Assembly: GCF_040581485.1 (NCBI RefSeq)
Contig: NC_090128.1
Coordinates: 14,260,001 to 14,324,000 of the forward strand
Direction of reading: 5' to 3'
DNA length: 64,000 nt
Source: Linepithema humile
Lineage: Eukaryota; Arthropoda; Insecta; Hymenoptera; Formicidae
Numbering within the stretch: position 1 is the stretch's first letter; the number at the start of each line of letters is the position of its first letter. The notes beneath the pieces were generated by a model. The model was given only the letters and a program-made list of their open reading frames with translations, was not told the origin of the DNA and did not search any database. Both the position numbers and the translations under genes were made by a program. Positions 52,901 through 64,000 of this stretch are shown piece after piece.

Positions 52901-53097
52901 ATTAGTTAAAATAATTTGTTGCTCGTATGTTTTTGGTACCAAATTTATCTGCAGACTTTGTAGTATTGAAATATATAAGAAATTAAATTTGTTGCTCGTT
53001 TTAAAGTATCGAGAAGCGACACTGTCGTCGCGGATTGATACGGCGCGGATTAAAAACGTTATAATTAGTTGAAATAATTAGTTGCTCAATGTGTTTG
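44765..53097. repeat. Mosaic array without a clear single unit
   Basis: This 8.3-kb stretch is satellite throughout, with partial 9-mer orders (about 44.9-46.2 kb and 48.3-49.2 kb) and A-rich/CGCTTT plus CAGGCTTTG modules (about 49.3, 50.2, 51.3 and 52.2 kb). Scattered private substitutions are more frequent around 45.4-47.4 kb, for example GTTGAGG near 45672, ATATATGAAATTG near 45942 and CAAACTTATC near 46235. From about 51534 to 52380 it matches 60351-61197 at a constant offset of 8817 bp. Confidence 0.85.
49875..49905 (+). repeat. Run of 31 G inside one monomer
   Basis: The monomer starting at 49810 is 194 bp, exactly 163 plus 31. The run is inserted inside GCTCGTT|TTAAAG with no satellite base lost on either side. 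I see no other G run longer than a few bases in the window. It is a candidate sequencing or gap-filling artefact, but a real homopolymer expansion is not excluded. Confidence 0.97.
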
Positions 53098-53445
53098 GTA
53101 CCAATTTAAGTTACAGAATCTGTACTATCGAAATATATAATTCAATTTATTTAATATTTTTGCTCCGTCTTATCGAGAAGCGACACACTGTCGTCTCGCA
53201 CCATTGATGCAACATGGATTCAAATCGTTATAATTAAGTGAAACAATTTTATTCTTTGTATGTTTCTGATCTCAAATTAATTCTACAGACTTTGCACTAT
53301 GGAAATATATAAGAAATTAAATTTGTTGCTCGTTTTAAAGTATCCTGAGAACTTGCGACACTGTCGTCGCGGATTGATATGGCTTTGATTAAAAACGATA
53401 TATTGAGTTCAAATAATTTGTTTACACTCGTAATACCATTTATTG
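53098..53445. repeat. Two degenerate over-long monomers (171 and 177 bp)
   Basis: The copies at 53098-53268 and 53269-53445 carry many substitutions and small insertions: TAATTCAATTTATTTAAT, CTCCGTCTTATCG, GATGCAACATGG, TGATCTC for GGTCTC, CTGAGAACTTGCG and TAATACCATTTATTGG. Subtype traits survive (CCAATTTAA, then CTATGGAAAT and GATATGG), and they sit in the normal 9-mer order after a PstI-type copy with TATTG. Flanking copies are ordinary 163-bp monomers. The damage therefore affects two members of a standard unit, plus CTCAATGTG just upstream (53086-53094). Confidence 0.9.
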
Positions 53446-56400
53446 GTACCAAATTTATCTGCAGACTTTGTAGTATCGAAATATATAAGAAATTGAATTT
53501 GTTGCTCGTTTTAAAGTATCGAGAAGCGACACTGTCGTCGCGGATTGATACGGCGCGGATTAAAAACGTTATAATTAGTTGAAATAATTTGTTGCTCGTA
53601 TGTGTTTGGTACCAAATTAATTTACAGACTCTGTACTATTGAAATATATAAGAAATTGAATTTGTTGCTTGTTTTAAAGTATCGAGAAGCGACACTGTCG
53701 TCGCGGATTGATACGGCGCGGATTAAAAACGTTATAATTAGTTGAAATAATTTGGTGCTCTAAGTATGTGTTTGGTACCAAATTAATTTACAGACTCTGT
53801 ACTATCGAAATATATAAAAAATTGAATTTGTTGCTCGCTTTAAAGTATCGAGAAGCGACACTGTCGTCGCGGATTGATACGGCGCGGATTAAAAACGTTA
53901 TAATTAGTTGAAATAATTTGTTGCTCGTATGTTTCTGGTCTCAAATTAATTTACAGGCTTTGTACTATCAAAATATATAAGAAATTGAATTTGTTGCTCG
54001 TTTTAAAGTATCGAGAAGCGACACTGTCGTCGCGGATTGAAACGGCGCGGATTAAAAACGTTATAATTAGTTGAAATAATTTGTTGCTCGTATGTGTTTG
54101 GTACCAAATTAATTTACAGACTCTGTACTATCGAAATATATAAGAAATTGAATTTGTTGCTCGTTTTAAAGTATCTAGAAGCGACACTGTCGTCGCGGAT
54201 TGATATGGCGCGGATTAAAAACGATATAATTAGTTAAAATAATTTGTTGCTCGTATGTTTTTGGTACCAAATTTATCTGCAGATTTTGTAGTATCGAAAT
54301 ATATAAGAAATTGAATTTGTTGCTCGTTTTAAAGTATCGAGAAGCGACACTGTCGTCGCGGATTGAAACGGCGCGGATTAAAAACGATATAATTAGTTAA
54401 AATAATTTGTTGCTCGTATGTTTTTGGTACCAAATTTATCTGCAGATTTTGTAGTATCGAAATATATAAGAAATTGAATTTGTTGCTCGTTTTAAAGTAT
54501 CGAGAAGCGACACTGTCGTCGCGGATTGAAACGGCGCGGATTAAAAACGTTATAATTAGTTGAAATAATTTGTTGCTCGTATGTTTGGTACCAAATTAAT
54601 TTACAGACTCTGTACTATTGAAATATATAAGAAATTGAATTTGTTGATCGTTTTAAAGTATCGAGAAGCGACACTGTCGTCGCGGATTGATACGGCGCTG
54701 ATTAAAAACGTTATAATTAGTTGAAATAATTTGGTGCTCGTATGTGTTTGGTACCAAATTAATTTACAGACTCTGTACTATCGAAATATATAAAAAATTG
54801 AATTTGTTGCTCGCTTTAAAGTATCGAGAAGCGACACTGTCGTCGCGGATTGATACGGCGCGGATTAAAAACGTTATAATTAGTTGAAACTAATTTGTTG
54901 CTCGTATGTTTCTGGTCTCAAATTAATTTACAGGTTTTGTACTATCAAAATATATAAGAAATTGAATTTGTTGCTCGTTTTAAAGTATCGAGAAGCGACA
55001 CTGTCGTCGCGGATTGAAACGGCGCGGATTAAAAACGTTATAATTAGTTGAAATAATTTGTTGCTCGTATGTGTTTGGTACCAAATTAATTTACAGACTC
55101 TGTACTATCGAAATATATAAGAGACTGAATTTGTTGCTCGTTTTAAAGTATCTAGAAGCGGCACTGTCGTCGCGGATTGATATGGCGCGGATTAAAAACG
55201 ATATAATTAGTTAAAATAATTTGTTGCTCGTATGTTTTTGGTACCAAATTTATCTGCAGACTTTGTAGTATCGAAATATATAAGAAATTGAATTTGTTGC
55301 TCGTTTTAAAGTATCGAGAAGCGACACTGTCGTCGCGGATTGATACGGCGCGGATTAAAAACGTTATAATTAGTTGAAATAATTTGTTGCTTGTATGTGT
55401 TTGGTACCAAATTAATTTACAGACTCTGTACTATTGAAATATATAAGAAATTGAATTTGTTGCTCGTTTTAAAGTATCGAGAAGCGACACTGTCGTCGAG
55501 GATTGATACGGCGCGGATTAAAAACGTTATAATTAGTTGAAATAATTTGTTGCTCGTATGTGTGGTACCAAATTAATTTACAGACTCTGTACTATTGAAA
55601 TATATAAGAAATTGAATTTGTTGCTCGTTTTAAAGTATCGAGAAGCGACACTGTCGTCGCGGATTGATACGGGGCGGATTAAAATCGTTATAATTAGTTG
55701 AAATAATTTGTTCTTTGTATGTTTTTGGTCTCAAATTAATTTACATACTTTGTACTATTGAAATATATAAGAAATTGAATTTGTTGCTTGTTTTAAAGTA
55801 TCGAGAAGCGACACTGTCGTCGCGGATTGATACGGCGCGGATTAAAAACGTTATAATTAGTTGAAATAATTTGGTGCTCGTATGTGTTTGGTACCAAATT
55901 AATTTACAGACTCTGTACTATCGAAATATATAAAAAATTGAATTTGTTGCTCGCTTTAAAGTATCGAGAAGCGACACTGTCGTCGCGGATTGATACGGCG
56001 CGGATTGAAAACGTTATAATTAGTTGAAATAATTTGTTGCTCGTATGTTTCTGGTCTCAAATTAATTTACAGGCTTTGTACTATCAAAATATATAAGAAA
56101 TTGAATTTGTTGCTCGTTTTAAAGTATCGAGAAGCGACACTGTCGTCGCGGATTGAAACGGCGCGGATTAAAAACGTTATAATTAGTTGAAATAATTTGT
56201 TGCTCGTATGTGTTTGGTACCAAATTAATTTACAGACTCTGTACTATCGAAATATATAAGAAATTGAATTTGTTGCTCGTTTTAAAGTATCTAGAAGCGA
56301 CACTGTCGTCGCGGATTGATATGGCGCGGATTAAAAACGATATAATTAGTTAAAATAATTTGTTGCTCGTATGTTTTTGGTACCAAATTTATCTTCAGAC

Positions 56401-57681
56401 TTTGTAGTATCGAAATATATAAGAAATTGAATTTGTTGCTCGTTTTAAAGTATCGAGAAACGGTACTGTCGTCGCGGATTGATACGGCGCGGATTAAAAA
56501 CGTTATAATTAGTTGAAATAATTTGTTGCTCGTATGTGTTTGGTACCAAATTAATTTACAGACTCTGTACTATTGAAATTTATAAGAAATTGAATTTGTT
56601 GCTCGTTTTAAAGTATCGAGAAGCGACACTGTCGTCGAGGATTGATACGGCGCGGATTAAAAACGTTATAATTAGTTGAAATAATTTGTTGCTCGTATGT
56701 TTGGTACCAAATTAATTTACAGACTCTGTACTATTGAAATATATAAGAAATTGAATTTGTTGATCGTTTTAAAGTATCGAGAAGCGACACTGTCGTCGCG
56801 GATTGATATGGCGCGGATTAAAAACGATATAATTAGTTAAAATAATTTGTTGCTCGTATGTTTTTGGTACCAAATTTATCTGCAGACTTTGTAGTATCGA
56901 AATATATAAGAAATTGAATTTGTTGCTCGTTTTAAAGTATCGAGAAGCGACACTGTCGTCGCGGATTGATACGGCGCGGATTAAAAACGTTATAATTAGT
57001 TGAAATAATTAGTTGCTCGTATGTGTTTGGTACCAAATTAATTTACAGACTTTGTACTATCGAAATATATAAGAAATTGAATTTGTTGCTGGTTTTAAAG
57101 TATCGAGAAGCGACACTGTCGTCGCGGATTGATACGGCGCGGATTAAAAACGTTATAATTAGTTGAAATAATTAGTTGCTCGTATGTGTTTGGTACCAAA
57201 TTAATTTACAGACTTTGTACTATCGAAATATATAAGAAATTGAATTTGTTGCTCGTTTTAAAGTATCGAGAAGCGACACTGTATTCGCGCATTGATACGG
57301 CGCGGATTAAAATCGTTATAATTAATTGAAATAATTTGTTCTTCGTATGTTTTTGGTCTCAAATTAATTTACAGACTTTGTACTATTGAAATATATAAGA
57401 AATTGAATTTGTTGCTCGTTTTAAAGTATCGAGAAGCGACACTGTCGTCGCGGATTGATATGGCGCGGATTAAAAACGATATAATTAGTTAAAATAATTT
57501 GTTGCTCGTATGTTTTTGGTACCAAATTTATCTGCAGACTTTGTAGTATTGAAATATATAAGAAATTGAATTTGTTGCTCGTTTTAAAGTATCGAGAAGC
57601 GACACTGTCGTCGCGGATTGATACGGCGCGGATTAAAAACGTTATAATTAGTTGAAATAATTAGTTGCTCGTATGTGTTTG
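53446..57681. repeat. Mosaic array with modules related to the 24-mer
   Basis: This is satellite only. From the GGCGCTGATT copy (T at 54699) to about 55650 the order follows the beginning of the 24-mer: A-rich/CGCTTT, BsaI with CAGGTTTTG, GATTGAAACGG, XbaI, PstI, GTCGAGG. It then departs. Private changes include GTGCTCTAAGTATG (about 53757-53768), GTTGAAACTAATT (about 54890), TATGTGTGGTACC (about 55564) and GAAACGGTACTG (about 56460). Confidence 0.85.
54264..54589. repeat. Single-monomer tandem duplication
   Basis: Two PstI-type copies start at 54264 and 54427. Both carry the uncommon CAGATTTTGTAG, and both have GATTGAAACGG, which PstI-type copies elsewhere do not usually have. The match continues until the tail, where the second copy has ACGTTATAATTAGTTG instead of ACGATATAATTAGTTA. 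This is the smallest step of array growth seen here, one monomer. Confidence 0.85.
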
Positions 57682-58985
57682 GTACCAAATTAATTTACAG
57701 ACTCTGTACTATCGAAATATATAAAAAATTGAATTTGTTGCTCGCTTTAAAGTATCGAGAAGCGACACTGTCGTCGCGGATTGATACGGCGCGGATTAAA
57801 AACGTTATAATTAGTTGAAATAATTTGTTGCTCGTATGTTTCTGGTCTCAAATTAATTTACAGGTTTTGTACTATCAAAATATATAAGAAATTGAATTTG
57901 TTGCTCGTTTTAAAGTATCGAGAAGCGACACTGTCGTCGCGGATTGAAACGGCGCGGATTAAAAACGTTATAATTAGTTGAAATAATTTGTTGCTCGTAT
58001 GTGTTTGGTACCAAATTAATTTACAGACTCTGTACTATCGAAATATATAAGAAATTGAATTTGTTGCTCGTTTTAAAGTATCTAGAAGCGACACTGTCGT
58101 CGCGGATTGATATGGCGCGGATTAAAAACGATATAATTAGTTAAAATAATTTGTTGCTCGTATGTTTTTGGTACCAAATTTATCTGCAGACTTTGTAGTA
58201 TCGAAATATATAAGAAATTGAATTTGTTGCTCGTTTTAAAGTATCGAGAAGCGACACTGTCGTCGCGGATTGATACGGCGCGGATTAAAAACGTTATAAT
58301 TAGTTGAAATAATTAGTTGCTCGTATGTGTTTGGTACCAAATTAATTTACAGACTCTGTACTATCGAAATATATAAAAAATTGAATTTGTTGCTCGCTTT
58401 AAAGTATCGAGAAGCGACACTGTCGTCGCGGATTGATACGGCGCGGATTAAAAACGTTATAATTAGTTGAAATAATTTGTTGCTCGTATGTTTCTGGTCT
58501 CAAATTAATTTACAGGTTTTGTACTATCAAAATATATAAGAAATTGAATTTGTTGCTCGTTTTAAAGTATCGAGAAGCGACACTGTCGTCGCGGATTGAA
58601 ACGGCGCGGATTAAAAACGTTATAATTAGTTGAAATAATTTGTTGCTCGTATGTGTTTGGTACCAAATTAATTTACAGACTCTGTACTATCGAAATATAT
58701 AAGAAATTGAATTTGTTGCTCGTTTTAAAGTATCTAGAAGCGACACTGTCGTCGCGGATTGATATGGCGCGGATTAAAAACGATATAATTAGTTAAAATA
58801 ATTTGTTGCTCGTATGTTTTTGGTACCAAATTTATCTGCAGACTTTGTAGTATCGAAATATATAAGAAATTGAATTTGTTGCTCGTTTTAAAGTATCGAG
58901 AAGCGACACTGTCGTCGCGGATTGATACGGCGCGGATTAAAAACGTTATAATTAGTTGAAATAATTTGTTGCTCGTATGTGTTTG
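57682..58985. repeat. Tandem 4-mer higher-order repeat, 652 bp, two units
   Basis: Units run 57682-58333 and 58334-58985. Each has the order A-rich/CGCTTT, BsaI with CAGGTTTTG and CTATCAAAAT, XbaI, PstI. Spacing is exactly 4 x 163. The PstI copies differ at the end (AATTAGTTG in the first, AATTTGTTG in the second), which places the exchange point in that monomer. The same four-monomer module is embedded in the 24-mer. Confidence 0.9.
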
Positions 58986-61900
58986 GTACCAAATTAATTT
59001 ACAGACTCTGTACTATTGAAATATATAAGAAATTGAATTTGTTGCTCGTTTTAAAGTATCGAGAAGCGACACTGTCGTCGAGGATTGATACGGCGCGGAT
59101 TAAAAACGTTATAATTAGTTGAAATAATTTGTTGCTCGTATGTTTGGTACCAAATTAATTTACAGACTCTGTACTATTGAAATATATAAGAAATTGAATT
59201 TGTTGCTCGTTTTAAAGTATCGAGAAGCGACACTGTCGTCGCGGATTGATACGGCGCGGATTAAAATCGTTATAATTAGTTGAAATAATTTGTTCTTTGT
59301 ATGTTTTTGGTCTCAAATTAATTTACATACTTTGTACTATCGAAATATATAAGAAATTGAATTTGTTGCTTGTTTTAAAGTATCGAGAAGCGACACTGTC
59401 GTCGCGGATTGATACGGCGCGGATTAAAAACGTTATAATTAGTTGAAATAATTTGGTGCTCGTATGTGTTTGGTACCAAATTAATTTACAGACTCTGTAC
59501 TATCGAAATATATAAAAAATTGAATTTGTTGCTCGCTTTAAAGTATCGAGAAGCGACACTGTCGTCGCGGATTGATACGGCGCGGATTAAAAACGTTATA
59601 ATTAGTTGAAATAATTTGTTGCTCGTATGTTTCTGGTCTCAAATTAATTTACAGGCTTTGTACTATCAAAATATATAAGAAATTGAATTTGTTGCTCGTT
59701 TTAAAGTATCGAGAAGCGACACTGTCGTCGCGGATTGAAACGGCGCGGATTAAAAACGTTATAATTAGTTGAAATAATTTGTTGCTCGTATGTGTTTGGT
59801 ACCAAATTAATTTACAGACTCTGTACTATCGAAATATATAAGAAATTGAATTTGTTGCTCGTTTTAAAGTATCTAGAAGCGACACTGTCGTCGCGGATTG
59901 ATATGGCGCGGATTAAAAACGATATAATTAGTTAAAATAATTTGTTGCTCGTATGTTTTTGGTACCAAATTTATCTGCAGACTTTGTAGTATCGAAATAT
60001 ATAAGAAATTTAATTTGTTGCTCGTTTTAAAGTATCGAGAAGCGACACTGTCGTCGCGGATTGATACGGCGCGGATTAAAAACGTTATAATTAGTTGAAA
60101 TAATTTGTTGCTCGTATGTGTTTGGTACCAAATTAATTTACAGACTCTGTACTATTGAAATATATAAGAAATTGAATTTGTTGCTCGTTTTAAAGTATCG
60201 AGAAGCGACACTGTCGTCGAGGATTGATACGGCGCGGATTAAAAACGTTATAATTAGTTGAAATAATTTGTTGCTCGTATGTTTGGTACCAAATTAATTT
60301 ACAGACTCTGTACTATTGAAATATATAAGAAATTGAATTTGTTGCTCGTTTTAAAGTATCGAGAAGCGACACTGTCGTCGCGGATTGATACGGCGCGGAT
60401 TAAAAACGTTATAATTAGTTGAAATAATTTGTTGCTCGTATGTTTCTGGTACCAAATTTATCTGCAGACTTTGTAGTATCGAAATATATAAGAAATTGAA
60501 TTTGTTGCTCGTTTTAAAGTATCGAGAAGCGACACTGTCGTCGCGGATTGATACGGCGCGGATTAAAAACGTTATAATTAGTTGAAATAATTTGTTGCTC
60601 GTATGTGTTTGGTACCAAATTAATTTACAGACTCTGTACTTTCGAAATATATAAGAAATTGAATTTGTTGCTCGTTTTAAAGTATCGAGAAGCGACACTG
60701 TCGTCGCGGATTGATACGGCGCGGATTAAAATCGTTATAATTAGTTGAAATAATTTGTTCTTTGTATGTTTTTGGTCTCAAATTAATTTACATACTTTGT
60801 ACTATCGAAATATATAAGAAATTGAATTTGTTGCTTGTTTTAAAGTATCGAGAAGCGACACTGTCGTCGCGGATTGATACGGCGCGGATTAAAAACGTTA
60901 TAATTAGTTGAAATAATTTGGTGCTCGTATGTGTTTGGTACCAAATTAATTTACAGACTCTGTACTATCGAAATATATAAAAAATTGAATTTGTTGCTCG
61001 CTTTAAAGTATCGAGAAGCGACACTGTCGTCGCGGATTGATACGGCGCGGATTAAAAACGTTATAATTAGTTGAAATAATTTGTTGCTCGTATGTTTCTG
61101 GTCTCAAATTAATTTACAGGCTTTGTACTATCAAAATATATAAGAAATTGAATTTGTTGCTCGTTTTAAAGTATCGAGAAGCGACACTGTCGTCGCGGAT
61201 TGAAACGGCGCGGATTAAAAACGTTATAATTAGTTGAAATAATTTGTTGCTCGTATGTGTTTGGTACCAAATTAATTTACAGACTCTGTACTATCGAAAT
61301 ATATAAGAAATTGAATTTGTTGCTCGTTTTAAAGTATCTAGAAGCGACACTGTCGTCGCGGATTGATATGGCGCGGATTAAAAACGATATAATTAGTTAA
61401 AATAATTTGTTGCTCGTATGTTTTTGGTACCAAATTTATCTGCAGACTATGTAGAATCGAAATATATAAGAAATTGAATTTGTTGCTCGTTTTAAAGTAT
61501 CGAGAAGCGACACTGTCGTCGCGGATTGATACGGCGCGGATTAAAAACGTTATAATTAGTTGAAATAATTAGTTGCTCGTATGTGTTTGGTATCAAATTA
61601 ATTTACAGACTTTGTACTATCGAAATATATAAGAAATTGAATTTGTTGCTCGTTTTAAAGTATCGAGAAGCGACACTGTCGTCGCGGATTGAAACGGCGC
61701 GGATTAAAAACGTTATAATTAGTTGAAATAATTTGTTGCTCGTATGTGTTTGGTACCAAATTAATTTACAGACTCTGTACTATCGAAATATATAAGAAAT
61801 TGAATTTGTTGCTCGTTTTAAAGTATCGAGAAGCGACACTGTCGTCGCGGATTGAAACGGCGCGGATTAAAAACGTTATAATTAGTTGAAATAATTTGTT

Positions 61901-64000
61901 GCTCGTATGTTTGGTACCAAATTAATTTACAGACTCTGTACTATTGAAATATATAAGAAATTGAATTTGTTGCTCGTTTTAAAGTATCGAGAAGCGACAC
62001 TGTCGTCGCGGATTGAAACGGCGCGGATTAAAAACGTTATAATTAGTTGAAATAATTTGTTGCTCGTATGTGTTTGGTACCAAATTAATTTACAGACTCT
62101 GTACTATCGAAATATATAAGAAATTGAATTTGTTGCTCGTTTTAAAGTATCTAGAAGCGACACTGTCGTCGCGGATTGATATGGCGCGGATTAAAAACGA
62201 TATAATTAGTTAAAATAATTTGTTGCTCGTATGTTTTTGGTACCAAATTTATCTGCAGACTTTGTAGTATCGAAATATATAAGAAATTGAATTTGTTGCT
62301 CGTTTTAAAGTATCGAGAAGCGACACTGTCGTCGCGGATTGATACGGCGCGGATTAAAAACGTTATAATTAGTTGAAATAATTTGTTGCTCGTATGTGTT
62401 TGGTACCAAATTAATTTACAGACTCTGTACTATTGAAATATATAAGAAATTGAATTTGTTGCTCGTTTTAAAGTATCGAGAAGCGACACTGTCGTCGAGG
62501 ATTGATACGGCGCGGATTAAAAACGTTATAATTAGTTGAAATAATTTGTTGCTCGTATGTTTGGTACCAAATTAATTTACAGACTCTGTACTATTGAAAT
62601 ATATAAGAAATTGAATTTGTTGCTCGTTTTAAAGTATCGAGAAGCGACACTGTCGTCGCGGATTGATACGGCGCGGATTAAAATCGTTATAATTAGTTGA
62701 AATAATTTGTTCTTTGTATGTTTTTGGTCTCAAATTAATTTACATACTTTGTACTATCGAAATATATAAGAAATTGAATTTGTTGCTCGTTTTAAAGTAT
62801 CGAGAAGCGACACTGTCGTCGCGGATTGAAACGGCGCGGATTAAAAACGTTATAATTAGTTGAAATAATTTGTTGCTCGTATGTGTTTGGTACCAAATTA
62901 ATTTACAGACTCTGTACTATCGAAATATATAAGAAATTGAATTTGTTGCTCGTTTTAAAGTATCGAGAAGCGACACTGTCGTCGAGGATTGATACGGCGC
63001 GGATTAAAAACGTTATAATTAGTTGAAATAATTTGGTGCTCGTATGTGTTTGGTACCAAATTAATTTACAGACTCTGTACTATCGAAATATATAAAAAAT
63101 TGAATTTGTTGCTCGCTTTAAAGTATCGAGAAGCGACACTGTCGTCGCGGATTGATACGGCGCGGATTAAAAACGTTATAATTAGTTGAAATAATTTGTT
63201 GCTCGTATGTTTCTGGTCTCAAATTAATTTACAGGCTTTGTACTATCAAAATATATAAGAAATTGAATTTGTTGCTCGTTTTAAAGTATCGAGAAGCGAC
63301 ACTGTCGTCGCGGATTGAAACGGCGCGGATTAAAAACGTTATAATTAGTTGAAATAATTTGTTGCTCGTATGTGTTTGGTACCAAATTAATTTACAGACT
63401 CTGTACTATCGAAATATATAAGAAATTGAATTTGTTGCTCGTTTTAAAGTATCTAGAAGCGACACTGTCGTCGCGGATTGATATGGCGCGGATTAAAAAC
63501 GATATAATTAGTTAAAATAATTTGTTGCTCGTATGTTTTTGGTACCAAATTTATCTGCAGACTTTGTAGTATCGAAATATATAAGAAATTGAATTTGTTG
63601 CTCGTTTTAAAGTATCGAGAAGCGACACTGTCGTCGCGGATTGATACGGCGCGGATTAAAAACGTTATAATTAGTTGAAATAATTTGTTGCTCGTATGTG
63701 TTTGGTACCAAATTAATTTACAGACTCTGTACTATTGAAATATATAAGAAATTGAATTTGTTGCTCGTTTTAAAGTATCGAGAAGCGACACTGTCGTCGA
63801 GGATTGATACGGCGCGGATTAAAAACGTTATAATTAGTTGAAATAATTTGTTGCTCGTATGTTTGGTACCAAATTAATTTACAGACTCTGTACTATTGAA
63901 ATATATAAGAAATTGAATTTGTTGATCGTTTTAAAGTATCGAGAAGCGACACTGTCGTCGCGGATTGATACGGCGCGGATTAAAAACGTTATACTCTAGT
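58986..64000. repeat. Right-edge array with 7-, 9- and 8-mer spacing
   Basis: PstI-type copies that follow an XbaI-type copy start at 58823, 59962, 61427, 62240 and 63542. The spacings 1139 (7 x 163 - 2) and 1465 (9 x 163 - 2) indicate variable unit length around one module order. The CATACTTTG copies at 59326 and 60791 are also 1465 apart. The last ten bases, ATACTCTAGT, differ from the expected ATAATTAGTT. The array probably continues beyond the edge, but this cannot be shown. Confidence 0.85.

Larger units (their letters stand above)
1..64000. repeat. 163-bp satellite DNA array filling the window
   Basis: Every line of the window is a copy of one 163-bp monomer in the same orientation, with no unique sequence between copies. 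Successive monomer starts at 1, 164, 327, 490, 653, 816 and 979 give the period, and the same spacing holds to the end apart from 161-bp copies and rare small indels. About 390 copies fit. The monomer is about 34% G+C. Most copies start with GGTACC; one subgroup has GGTCTC and a few have GGTGCC. Tandem satellites of this size and purity are known from centromeric, pericentromeric and subtelomeric heterochromatin of eukaryotes. Which of these applies, and in which species, cannot be told from the sequence. No transposon, telomere motif, rRNA or tRNA was seen inside the array. Confidence 0.98.

Noticed and set aside
53379..53582. 67-codon plus-strand frame starting in the damaged monomers
   Set aside because: Its first part is degenerate satellite and the rest is an ordinary PstI-type copy, so it is a by-product of the local changes.
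60351..60698. 115-codon minus-strand frame, also at 51534-51881
   Set aside because: This is the longest frame in the window, barely two monomers, and its translation is itself the repeat read in successive frames. The identical pair reflects the 8817-bp duplication, not protein conservation.
1..64000. CRISPR array
   Set aside because: The repeated unit is the whole 163 bp, with no unique spacers, and copies differ by linked point changes. No cas-like gene is present.
1..64000. Hammerhead ribozyme, which some insect and other animal satellites encode
   Set aside because: The core CTGANGA is absent. The closest is CTGATACGG in GAGGACTG copies, which lacks the required bases. GAAAC occurs in GATTGAAACGG copies, but without the partner motif.
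1..64000. CENP-B box
   Set aside because: The pattern TTCG, four bases, A, two bases, CGGG is not met. ACTTTCGAAAT and TCTTCGCGG copies both fail at the A or the CGGG part, and CCCG is absent on the other strand of the monomer.
1..64000. Telomeric repeat or transposon insertion
   Set aside because: No TTAGG or TTAGGG tandem, no terminal inverted or long terminal repeats and no reverse transcriptase or transposase reading frame were found. The two interruptions are a G run and damaged satellite.
63991..64000. Possible array boundary at the right edge (ATACTCTAGT)
   Set aside because: Only about seven bases depart from the monomer, which is too little to tell the end of the array from a private change.

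Overview
The whole window is one uninterrupted satellite DNA array. I find no protein gene, RNA gene, transposon or unique sequence from base 1 to base 64000. The monomer is 163 bp, measured between successive KpnI-type GGTACC positions (starts at 1, 164, 327, 490, 653, 816, 979). A common 161-bp subtype lacks two bases before GGTACC. About 390 head-to-tail copies fit in the window. A typical monomer is about 34% G+C, with an AT-rich body and a short CG-rich core.

The sequence is eukaryotic heterochromatin of the centromeric, pericentromeric or subtelomeric kind. Monomer length near one nucleosome repeat, higher-order repeats and near-identical long blocks all fit that. The typical monomer carries 12 CpG where about 4.6 are expected, which argues against a genome with heavy germline CpG methylation and favours an invertebrate, perhaps an arthropod. 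The species cannot be read from the sequence, and I recognise no published satellite family.

Layout. Bases 979-29016 hold three successive super-repeats that begin with the same monomers (starts 979, 8959, 20028) and differ by insertion or loss of whole monomers. The first contains a tandem 9-mer of 1465 bp in three copies (3583-7980) and an 8-mer relative of it (1303-2604). Bases 29793-41082 hold 2.9 copies of a 24-mer of 3904 bp that look almost identical. Bases 41348-44764 hold a 13-mer of 2116 bp and a shortened second copy. Bases 44765-53097 are a mosaic interrupted by a 31-base G run (49875-49905). Bases 53098-53445 are two damaged, over-long monomers. From 53446 to the end there is mosaic array with a single-monomer duplication (54264), a tandem 4-mer of 652 bp (57682-58985) and 7-, 8- and 9-mer spacings.

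Monomers fall into recognisable subtypes (PstI type, BsaI type, XbaI type, A-rich/CGCTTT type, TATTCG type, GATCG type, 161-bp type). The repeated order of subtypes defines the higher-order units. Chimeric monomers mark where unequal exchange removed or added whole units. Short open frames exist on both strands, but they are by-products of the repeat. Coordinates were read by eye, and identity statements are visual rather than computed.
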